Shown: positions 1 to 5,007 of the stretch, in pieces | Layout: each line of letters begins with the position of its first letter | Numbering within the stretch: the stretch's first letter is position 1 | NCBI GenBank assembly: GCA_020441225.1 | Contig: JAGRMP010000534.1 | Location: 1 to 5,022 of the forward strand | Origin: Maritimibacter sp. | GTDB taxonomy: Bacteria; Pseudomonadota; Alphaproteobacteria; Rhodobacterales; Rhodobacteraceae | Direction of reading: 5' to 3' | Length of the DNA stretch: 5,022 nucleotides | Position numbers and translations under genes: made by a program | Notes under the pieces: generated by a model | What the model was told of the DNA's origin: nothing | The model's input: only the letters and a program-made list of their open reading frames with translations | Databases searched by the model: none

Positions 1-1224
1 GTGCACCGGGCAGCGGTCGGCGATCTCGAGGAGGCGGTCGCGTTGCTCCGCGTCGAGATCGCCCGCGATGGCGATCTCGCGGGTGAAGACGTCGATCTTG
101 ACCGGCCGGCCGCGTTCGTCCTTGCGTCCGTCCTCCGCCGGCACCTTCGCATGGGTCACGTCGACCGTGAGCCCGGTCACCGGCCATTTCTTGACGCCGG
201 CATACATCCGGATCGTCATCGAGGTGCAGGCGCCGAGCGCGGCCTTGAGCAGCGCGTAGGGGTTGGGCCCCCGGTTCGCGCCCTTCACGCTCTCGGGCTC
301 GTCGGCGAGCCAGGCGTGGCTCGACCCGTTGACCACCGAATTGGTGTAGGGCGTTTCCGGGTCGAGCTCGCGCACCCGCACCACGCCCTCGGGCGCGGGC
401 TCCGCGGGCGCGGGCATCCGGTCCGGCGCGCCAACGACATCGCGGGCCGGATCGACATCGAAGCTCACACCGAGATAGCGCGCGGCCCAGGTGGCGATCA
501 CGTCGGCCACATAGGCCGCGTCGGCCTTGCCGGTGATCAGGTGGTCCGCGTCGTCGAGGGTGACGAAGCTTTTCGGATGCCGCGCGGCGGTGAAAATCTC
601 GGTGGCGTTGCGGAGGCCGACGATCTGGTCGAAGGGGGCATGCATCACCAGGAGCGCGGCGTGCAGGTTGTGGATCGCCGGTGTCAGATCCTCCTCGCGG
701 ATCTCGGTCAGAAACTCGCGGCCGATCTCGAACGGCCGCCCGCCGAGCTCGACCTTGCAGCGCCCGCCTTCTTCGATCTCTTCGAGCCGGCAGGCGAAAT
801 TGCGGGTGACATGGTTGGGCGCGAAGGGCGCGGCGAGGGTCACCACGGCTTTCGCGCTCGGGATGCCGGCCTTGGCCTTGAGCACCGCCGCGCCGCCGAG
901 CGAATGGCCGATGAGCAGGCCGGGCGCCATGCCGCGCGCGGCGAGCGCCTCTGCGGCAGCGACGATATCGGCCACGTTGGAGCCGAAGGTGGTGGCGCCG
1001 AAATCGCCTTCGCTCTGGCCGAGCCCGGTGAAATCGAACCGCAGCACCGCGATCCCGGCCCCGGTCAGCTCTTCGGAGATCCGCCGCGCCGCGTGGCTGT
1101 CCTTGGTGCAGGTGAAGCAATGGGCAAAGAGCGCGGTGGCGATGGGCGTGCCCTCGGGCAGATCGAGCCGGCCCGCAAGCTCGGTGCCATGCGCGCCGGG
1201 GAAGGTGAAATCTTCTGTCGCCAT
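1..1224 (-). CDS. bifunctional alpha/beta hydrolase / OsmC family protein (3' end cut by window edge)
   Basis: The minus strand reads open for 408 codons from ATG at 1224 to base 1 without a stop. Residues about 1-255 form an alpha/beta hydrolase. The nucleophile elbow GHSLGG places Ser108, with Asp199 in APFDQ and His228 in DDADHLI completing a plausible catalytic triad. After a Pro/Ala-rich linker (about 265-280), residues about 285-408 form an OsmC-like domain. It has the two cysteines typical of that fold: Cys333 in GACTSMT and Cys405 in DRCPVH. OsmC/Ohr proteins use this cysteine pair to reduce organic hydroperoxides, so a cytoplasmic esterase-like plus thiol-peroxidase-like role is expected, but the substrate of this fusion type is unknown. 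No signal peptide is visible. An AGGAG seven bases upstream supports ATG 1224 over an in-frame ATG at 1242. Only the last few residues after CPVH are missing. The gene is divergent from the nuclease-like gene at 1418. Confidence is high for family and low for precise function. Confidence 0.93.
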   Translation of the reverse strand, partial: MATEDFTFPGAHGTELAGRLDLPEGTPIATALFAHCFTCTKDSHAARRISEELTGAGIAVLRFDFTGLGQSEGDFGATTFGSNVADIVAAAEALAARGMAPGLLIGHSLGGAAVLKAKAGIPSAKAVVTLAAPFAPNHVTRNFACRLEEIEEGGRCKVELGGRPFEIGREFLTEIREEDLTPAIHNLHAALLVMHAPFDQIVGLRNATEIFTAARHPKSFVTLDDADHLITGKADAAYVADVIATWAARYLGVSFDVDPARDVVGAPDRMPAPAEPAPEGVVRVRELDPETPYTNSVVNGSSHAWLADEPESVKGANRGPNPYALLKAALGACTSMTIRMYAGVKKWPVTGLTVDVTHAKVPAEDGRKDERGRPVKIDVFTREIAIAGDLDAEQRDRLLEIADRCPVH

Positions 1225-1231
1225 CGTCTCG

Positions 1232-1236
1232 CTCCT
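1232..1236 (-). promoter_or_regulatory. ribosome binding site of the hydrolase/OsmC gene
   Basis: AGGAG on the minus strand, seven bases before ATG 1224. It decides the start: the alternative in-frame ATG at 1240-1242 lies upstream of this site and has no comparable purine-rich motif at the right distance. Confidence 0.7.
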
Positions 1237-1383
1237 CGTCATCGGACGCAGGCCGGCCCGGCCCGTCGTATGACCCGGCCATCGCGCAACCCGGCTCTAG
1301 GTGGCGCAGCGGACGGGGGGATGCAAGCCGGACAAATTGACGCCTTCGTGACGGCGGCGTGCGCGGCGCTGCGCTCTGTCCGC

Positions 1384-1411
1384 TTGCCCCCGCCCCGGCG
1401 GGCGCTAAAGT
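1384..1411 (+). promoter_or_regulatory. weak candidate promoter for the 1418 gene
   Basis: TTGCCC (1384-1389) and TAAAGT (1406-1411) are separated by 16 bases. They are the only sigma70-like pair I see close to the 1418 start. Transcription from here would begin about at the ATG itself, giving a leaderless or near-leaderless message, which would fit the lack of a clear Shine-Dalgarno sequence. A separate TTGACG at 1337-1342 has no A/T-rich -10 partner 17 bases downstream. The call rests on short, degenerate matches only. Confidence 0.2.
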
Positions 1412-1417
1412 GCCGCC

Positions 1418-2239
1418 ATGACCCCGTGTTCGCGCCCCAGATCCGCCGCCATATCCGCCGCGATTTCCGCCCCCGGATCCGCCGCCAGATCCGCCGCCGG
1501 ACTTGCCACCTGGCGCGCCGCGCGGACCGCCGTTTTCCGCCTGTGCGCCGCGATGGTCCTGGCGGTCCTCGGCCTGGCCCCGGACGCCGCGCTCGCCCAG
1601 CCGCGTGCGCTGGTGCATTACCAGAAGAACATGCTTTATTCGCTGAGCGCCGAGGACGAACGCCGGCTGGCGGGCGACATCATCGCCCGCGCCCCCGACA
1701 CCGTGTCGATGCAGGAGGTCAACCGCGACAACCGCGAGATCCTCGCGCTTCTGCGCCCGGCCTACCCGTCGCAGAAACTCTGCCGATTCAACGAGATCGG
1801 CGGCGTGGCGGTGCTGTCGCGCTGGCCGATGGTTCCGGGCTCCGCCAAATGCCTCAAGGGCCGCGGGATCGCCGCGTTGCAAATCGAGATGCCCGAAGGC
1901 CGGGTCTGGGTGATGTCGGTCCATCTCGAAACGCCGGAAAGACCGCTGCACGGGGAAATGGTGCGCGCGCTGGCGCCGGAGCTCGGCGGTTTCGACGGCG
2001 CGAAGATCATGGGCGGCGATTTCAACGCTTTTCCGGGGTCGACATCGGTGACCGCGCTTGCCCTGGCCGCGGGTGTCGCGCCGCTGGGGCCAAAGGTGGT
2101 GACCAAGCGGCTCGGCGGTCTGTTCGGGCTCACCATCGACCACGTTCTGGTGACCGGCGGCGACGGGCGGGTCGAACAGCTGCCGCTGATCGGGTCGGAC
2201 CATTACGGGCTGCTTGCCCGCTTCGTGCTCGATCTGTGA
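1418..2239 (+). CDS. exported endonuclease/exonuclease/phosphatase (DNase I-fold) family protein
   Basis: This 273-residue protein carries the full motif set of the metal-dependent EEP superfamily: Asn71 in QKNMLYS, Glu100 in SMQEVN, His169 in MSVHLE, Asp201 and Asn203 in GGDFNAFPG, Asp241-His242 in IDHVLV, and the terminal Asp261-His262 in GSDHYGLLA. The family hydrolyses phosphodiester or phosphomonoester bonds in nucleic acids, lipids or inositol phosphates; the substrate here cannot be read from sequence. Arg-containing residues to about 41, a hydrophobic stretch (about 43-53) and Ala58-Leu59-Ala60 before Gln61 form a signal peptide, so the enzyme is probably periplasmic or secreted. The n-region is unusually long (about 40 residues) and made partly of an [R/I/G]SAA tandem repeat. 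Met46 is a possible alternative start, but it would lose all basic residues before the hydrophobic core, so ATG 1418 is kept with caution. No strong ribosome binding site precedes it. The DUF3445 gene follows after 13 bases. Confidence 0.88.
   Translation: MTPCSRPRSAAISAAISAPGSAARSAAGLATWRAARTAVFRLCAAMVLAVLGLAPDAALAQPRALVHYQKNMLYSLSAEDERRLAGDIIARAPDTVSMQEVNRDNREILALLRPAYPSQKLCRFNEIGGVAVLSRWPMVPGSAKCLKGRGIAALQIEMPEGRVWVMSVHLETPERPLHGEMVRALAPELGGFDGAKIMGGDFNAFPGSTSVTALALAAGVAPLGPKVVTKRLGGLFGLTIDHVLVTGGDGRVEQLPLIGSDHYGLLARFVLDL
1439..1498 (+). repeat. 12-bp tandem repeat, five copies, inside the nuclease-like gene
   Basis: There are five consecutive 12-base units: agatccgccgcc, atatccgccgcg, atttccgccccc, ggatccgccgcc, agatccgccgcc. 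A degenerate sixth follows at 1499-1510. The period is four codons, so the units encode RSAA, ISAA, ISAP, GSAA and RSAA (residues 8-27) ahead of the signal-peptide hydrophobic core. Copy-number changes would keep the reading frame. Confidence 0.85.
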
Positions 2240-2252
2240 TCGGGGGGGCGGC

Positions 2253-3047
2253 ATGACCGGGATCTGCCAGGCGCAGCTGCCGATCCGGCCCTGGACCGAG
2301 GACCGCACCCGGCGTCTGCCGGGGCTGAACCCGGTGGCGCCGGGCGAATGGCTCATGGTCGACGACGTTTTTGCCCCGCAGATGGCACTGCGCGAGCAGC
2401 TCCTGGCGGAGCGCCCCGAGGCTGTCCTGCGCAGTGCGGAGGCGGCCGTGCCCGCGACGGCGGAGCTTCTGGCGATGATCCTTGCCGAGCTTGACGGGGC
2501 GGCGGGCTACCGGGTCGGCCCCGACAGCGTGGAGCGTCCCGACGGAAGGCGGGTCGCGCTCGACCGCGACCGCCCGCTCGAGACCGCGGCGCGGCTGGTG
2601 CAGGAAGACCTGCTCGTGATGCAGAAGCCCGAGGGCGCGGCGGAACATGTGCTGACCGCCGGGGTGCTGTGTTTTCCCGCTGCCTGGTCGCTCGGCGAGA
2701 AGCATCTGCGCCCGCTCACCGGCATCCACGGGCCGGTCGACGTGTATGACGCGGAGATCGCCCGGCGGGTGCAGCGGGTGTTCGACGGGATCCAGCCGGG
2801 GCGGCCGATGTGGCGGGCGAATGCTCTGGTCTATGCCGATCCGGCGCTGTTCCAGCCGCATACCGAAGCCGACCGCCGGCCGAAGCCCACCGCGGGGCCG
2901 CGCTGGCTGAGGGTCGAACGGCAATGCCTCGTGCGACTGCCGGAAACCGGGGCGGTGGTGTTCTCGATCCACACCTTCGTGGTGCCGTTCGACCGGCTCG
3001 ATGCCGAGGACCGCAAGCAGGTCTCGGGCAGGGCCCCCGTGCACTGA
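2253..3047 (+). CDS. DUF3445 family protein, haem-dependent oxidative N-demethylase alpha-subunit-like
   Basis: This 264-residue protein matches the DUF3445 / HODM alpha-subunit-like family from recall of its conserved blocks. These are QEDLLVMQ (117-124), AGVLCFPAAWSLGEKHLRPLTGIHGPV (136-162), the FDGIQPGRPMWRANALVY block (177-194) and LRVERQCLVRLPETGAVVFSIHTFVVP (219-245). The characterised member is a PAS-fold haem enzyme that oxidatively demethylates dimethylamine together with reductase subunits. No such partner genes are visible here, so demethylase activity is only possible, and I do not assign haem ligands. No signal peptide or membrane segment is seen. ATG 2253 is chosen because it follows a G-rich stretch (2242-2248) and starts just after the upstream stop; the frame is open further upstream to 2214, but that would overlap the upstream gene. 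Close spacing to the upstream nuclease-like gene suggests one transcript. It converges with the small minus-strand gene, leaving 27 bases between the stops. Confidence 0.88.
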   Translation: MTGICQAQLPIRPWTEDRTRRLPGLNPVAPGEWLMVDDVFAPQMALREQLLAERPEAVLRSAEAAVPATAELLAMILAELDGAAGYRVGPDSVERPDGRRVALDRDRPLETAARLVQEDLLVMQKPEGAAEHVLTAGVLCFPAAWSLGEKHLRPLTGIHGPVDVYDAEIARRVQRVFDGIQPGRPMWRANALVYADPALFQPHTEADRRPKPTAGPRWLRVERQCLVRLPETGAVVFSIHTFVVPFDRLDAEDRKQVSGRAPVH

Positions 3048-3074
3048 GCGGCGCAAGGGGCCGTGTGGGCGGGG

Positions 3075-3329
3075 TCAGGCGGCGCGGGGCAGGGTGACGA
3101 GGGTTTCGACGAAACTGCCGCCCTTCCACTGGCGGATCAGCTGAGAGCGCTGCAACCGGGCGTGAATGCGCCGCGGGCTCATGCGCAGGGCGCGGGCCGC
3201 CAGGTGCCGCACCTTGCGGTGCAATGGGACGGAATGACGCAGGGCCCGGGCGAGCCGGATGTCGGCCCGGCGTCCCAGGACGCGGCGGCGCTGGGCATAA
3301 TCTGCGATGGTCATCTCGGACGTAAGCAT
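3075..3329 (-). CDS. small Arg-rich hypothetical protein, possible helix-turn-helix
   Basis: This is an 84-residue protein that I do not recognise. About 85% of its codons end in G or C, like the neighbouring genes, which supports real coding. AGAGG six bases before ATG 3329 supports this start; an internal Met6 is an alternative with a poorer site. Arginine makes up 18 of 84 residues, so the protein is strongly basic. Residues about 37-62, around VRHLAARALRMSPRRIHARL, resemble the helix-turn-helix of AraC-type regulators (an 'L-A-x-x-L-x-M-S-x-R-x-x-x-x-L' pattern), so DNA or RNA binding is plausible but unproven. It could be a truncated regulator, since AraC domains are longer and have two such motifs. 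No signal peptide or membrane segment is present. It is convergent with the DUF3445 gene and lies downstream of the 443-residue gene on the same strand after a gap of 140 bases. Confidence 0.62.
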   Translation of the reverse strand: MLTSEMTIADYAQRRRVLGRRADIRLARALRHSVPLHRKVRHLAARALRMSPRRIHARLQRSQLIRQWKGGSFVETLVTLPRAA

Positions 3330-3436
3330 GGGTGGCCTCTACTCGTTTTCACTGTGCCCCTCGATTGTTTCAGCTTTCGCGGCAATTGCGGCAGCAATGG
3401 GGGCGGATCGTGCCGAAAGTGTCCAGAATGCGGCCG

Positions 3437-3454
3437 TAGGCGAAACTCCGCCTA
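3437..3454 (-). terminator. small hairpin after the 443-residue gene, possible terminator
   Basis: TAGGCG (3437-3442) and CGCCTA (3449-3454) form a perfect 6-bp stem around a 6-base loop. It begins 15 bases past the stop codon of the 3470-4801 gene on the minus strand. No T-run follows on either strand, so it is not a classical intrinsic terminator; it could also be an operator upstream of the small 3075-3329 gene. Confidence 0.3.
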
Positions 3455-3469
3455 AGGTTGTGTTTGGCG

Positions 3470-4801
3470 TCACACGAACAGCGATTGCAGCCAGCTCGCC
3501 GCCCCGGTGTTGTGCAGCGCGACGGCGACGCCGGTCACGGCGGTCACCCGCGAAGAGGTGAGCATGTCCTCGCGTCCGAACACCGACATGGTGAGCAACG
3601 CCGCGCCGACCGGCAGCGCGATGGACATGACGGTCACGTTCAGGGCGTTGACCGCGGCGCGGTGCAGGAGGGGGCGTTCGTTGACGTTCGCGGGCATGTG
3701 CTCGTAATCGGGATAGGCGGTCTCGGGCCGCGAGTCGCGCATCCGGGCGGAGGTCGGGGCGGGCCCGTGACCGAACAGGCGGGTCGCGGCGGGCGCGAGC
3801 CGGGGGAAGCCCTGCGGAAGGCCGCGCCGCAGGCCCGCGCGCCGGGGGGCCGAGCGTTCGGCGGTGGCCTCGCCCGCGCTCAGGGCGCGCCGGATGTCTC
3901 CGAGCCGGTCGAGTTCCGTTTCGAGGCGCGCGGCGAGCTGGACGATATCATCGGGTTCGACGGTGGACGGGGCGCGTTTCGCGGCGCCGGACACCGCAGG
4001 GGGCGGGACGAGCGACTTCGGGGCAGACGGGTCGGCGGGCTGGTCGGGAGACGGGGCGGCAGACGGGGTCAGCGGCGGGACGAGTGACGGGGCGGGCGGC
4101 AGGATCCGGTTCGTCGCATCGGCGTGCACGGCCGGGTGGGTCGCGCGGTGCGACGGAGCTCCCCCGACCGGCGCGGCGGTTGCGGCGACCCCCCCCGGTG
4201 CCTCCAGTGCGGCGGACGGCGCACTACCGAGCTGCGCCCCATCGTGAGCACCGGCGAGGGCACCGCCGAAAGCACCGGCGAAAGCACCGCCGACGGGCCC
4301 GGTGCGCGTCGGGGTGCAGGTCCCGGAGGCGGATGCGGCGCGGGCCGCCAGGACCTTGTCGAGATGACCGCGCAGATCGTCGACCACCGCATCATGCAAC
4401 ATTGCGTCGAATACCCCGGCGCGTTCGAACATCAACACCCGGTCGGCGGGCGCGATCTCCTGCAGCCGCAACAGCAGATCGGCGAGCACACGGTCGTGGT
4501 GCGGTTGCGCCGCGATCGCGGGGAGCGTCCCGTCCGACCCGACCGACACCAGCAGGCAGGACGGAAAATGCCGGCCCGTGGCGGTGCCCGGAAAGGTGCG
4601 GTCGAGCGCCACATGCGCCAGCCCGATCCTCTGGCCCTCGACGTCGCGCAGGGCGAAATCCCCGGTCGGCATATCGAGACCGGCGCCGCCGTCACTGTTC
4701 CAGGGATCCTGCGACAAGGCCGCCTTCACCGCGGCGAAATCGATCGCGTTTTTTCGCGCGTAGCACAGTGCGGCGATGGTGTTGCCGGGTAAGGATTGCA
4801 T
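3470..4801 (-). CDS. hypothetical protein: soluble N-terminal domain, Ala/Pro/Gly linker, coiled coil, C-terminal membrane segment
   Basis: I do not recognise this 443-residue protein. Residues 1-155 are a mixed alpha/beta globular domain. It starts MQSLPGNTIAALCYARK, contains TGDFALRDVEGQRIGLAHV (46-64) and a strand-like SCLLVSVG (81-88), and ends in helices (about 101-153). Residues about 155-280 are Ala/Pro/Gly-rich and probably disordered; they include a GGAF/AGAF/GGAL/AGAH repeat (171-186). Residues about 284-308 (DDIVQLAARLETELDRLGDI onward) look like a short amphipathic helix or coiled coil, followed by an Arg-rich stretch (320-355). Residues about 386-408 form a hydrophobic segment, and a weaker one lies at about 418-430, so the C-terminus is probably membrane-anchored with the N-terminal domain in the cytoplasm. 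GGAGAG five bases before ATG 4801 sets the start; ATG 4816 is in frame, but its own first bases run into that site. The frame stays open further upstream, but there it crosses the AT-richer repeat region. A scaffold or regulatory role is a guess from architecture only. Confidence 0.8.
   Translation of the reverse strand: MQSLPGNTIAALCYARKNAIDFAAVKAALSQDPWNSDGGAGLDMPTGDFALRDVEGQRIGLAHVALDRTFPGTATGRHFPSCLLVSVGSDGTLPAIAAQPHHDRVLADLLLRLQEIAPADRVLMFERAGVFDAMLHDAVVDDLRGHLDKVLAARAASASGTCTPTRTGPVGGAFAGAFGGALAGAHDGAQLGSAPSAALEAPGGVAATAAPVGGAPSHRATHPAVHADATNRILPPAPSLVPPLTPSAAPSPDQPADPSAPKSLVPPPAVSGAAKRAPSTVEPDDIVQLAARLETELDRLGDIRRALSAGEATAERSAPRRAGLRRGLPQGFPRLAPAATRLFGHGPAPTSARMRDSRPETAYPDYEHMPANVNERPLLHRAAVNALNVTVMSIALPVGAALLTMSVFGREDMLTSSRVTAVTGVAVALHNTGAASWLQSLFV
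4247..4294 (-). repeat. 12-bp tandem repeat, four copies, in the linker of the 443-residue gene
   Basis: Plus-strand units are agcaccggcgag, ggcaccgccgaa, agcaccggcgaa and agcaccgccgac. Alternating units are most alike, so a 24-bp higher-order period is also visible. On the coding strand they encode the four-residue units GGAF, AGAF, GGAL and AGAH. The period is a multiple of three, so length changes would not break the frame. Confidence 0.8.
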
Positions 4802-4806
4802 CAGGT

Positions 4807-4812
4807 CTCTCC
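4807..4812 (-). promoter_or_regulatory. ribosome binding site of the 443-residue gene
   Basis: GGAGAG on the minus strand ends five bases before ATG 4801 (seven bases counted from GGAG). It favours ATG 4801 over the upstream in-frame ATG at 4816. Confidence 0.65.
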
Positions 4813-4822
4813 GCATCCAGGG

Positions 4823-4844
4823 TTCCCACAGGAAACAGTGGGAA
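4823..4844. repeat. perfect 7-bp inverted repeat in the leader of the 443-residue gene
   Basis: TTCCCAC (4823-4829) and GTGGGAA (4838-4844) are exact reverse complements around an 8-base spacer. The block ends 22 bases upstream of ATG 4801 on the minus strand. It could be a repressor operator or an mRNA hairpin close to the ribosome binding site. Its right arm is also the first unit of an 11-bp direct-repeat array. Confidence 0.6.
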
Positions 4845-4870
4845 AATGGTGGAAGATTGATGGAAATATG
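4838..4870 (+). repeat. three 11-bp direct repeats, operator-like
   Basis: Consecutive units GTGGGAAAATG (4838-4848), GTGGAAGATTG (4849-4859) and ATGGAAATATG (4860-4870) share the pattern RTGGRARAWTG with no gap. The 8-bp palindrome GGAATTCC (4870-4877) overlaps the last base of the array. The 11-bp period is about one helical turn, so a protein could contact one face of the DNA at each unit. The stretch is visibly more A/T-rich than the rest of the window, as expected of a control region. Confidence 0.55.
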
Positions 4871-4930
4871 GAATTCCGCGCAACAATCCGTGGCGATTGG
4901 TGGCGAAGGTGCGACGATCCCGGGAGCCGC

Positions 4931-4952
4931 GCGGGATTGTAGCCAATCTCGC
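4931..4952. repeat. 9-bp inverted repeat with 4-base loop
   Basis: GCGGGATTG (4931-4939) pairs with CAATCTCGC (4944-4952) through nine pairs, one of them G-U, around loop TAGC. No T-run follows on either strand, so a simple intrinsic terminator is unlikely. The minus-strand hexamer TACAAT (4941 down to 4936), a good -10 match, lies inside it, but I see no matching -35. Confidence 0.5.
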
Positions 4953-4961
4953 AAAGGTCTC

Positions 4962-4988
4962 CCCGGCGGACCAACGTGCGCCGCCGGG
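4962..4988. repeat. perfect 8-bp inverted repeat with 11-base loop
   Basis: CCCGGCGG (4962-4969) and CCGCCGGG (4981-4988) are exact reverse complements. The GC-only stem is less surprising in GC-rich DNA than a mixed one, but it sits between two other stems. Its last two bases overlap the next stem, so the two cannot both form completely. Confidence 0.45.
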
Positions 4989-5007
4989 CCGCCAGCGGCT
5001 GGTGGCC
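4987..5007. repeat. 9-bp inverted repeat with 3-base loop at right edge
   Basis: GGCCGCCAG (4987-4995) pairs with CTGGTGGCC (4999-5007) with one G-U pair and loop CGG. Two further C-G pairs are possible if G4986 bulges. It shares bases 4987-4988 with the preceding stem. No gene could be supported from here to 5022; any coding sequence controlled from this region would start beyond the window. Confidence 0.45.

Noticed and set aside
1389..1402. GC-only hairpin upstream of the nuclease-like gene
   Set aside because: CCCGCC and GGCGGG leave a 2-base loop, so the stem must open partly. It has no T-run and is expected by chance in such GC-rich DNA.
1..2256. A 751-codon open frame on the plus strand spanning the whole left part of the window
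   Set aside because: It is antisense to the hydrolase/OsmC gene, then runs in another frame through the nuclease-like gene. Its translation is Arg/Gly/Ala-rich with no domain, whereas the minus-strand reading has full catalytic motifs. Open length is explained by high GC.
2130..3056. 308-codon minus-strand open frame
   Set aside because: It is a shadow of the DUF3445 gene; the product is Arg/Pro-rich and matches nothing, while the plus strand gives conserved family blocks.
3063..3455. 130-codon plus-strand open frame opposite the small minus gene
   Set aside because: It overlaps both the small gene and the intergenic region, has no ribosome site or recognisable domain, and its tail is Cys/Arg-rich low complexity.
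4823..4832. DnaA box or replication origin
   Set aside because: GTTCCCACA differs from the TTATCCACA consensus at three positions, stands alone, and no replication gene is nearby.
3458..4860. Several plus-strand open frames opposite the 443-residue gene
   Set aside because: They encode Arg/Gly-rich low-complexity products and none has a convincing ribosome site. The minus frame has a good ribosome site, a globular N-terminal domain and a membrane segment.
4802..4954. N-terminal extension of the 443-residue protein by up to 51 residues
   Set aside because: The extension would begin at a TTG and cross the A/T-richer repeat region. ATG 4801 has a well-placed GGAGAG. All three minus frames are open here, so openness is not evidence of coding.
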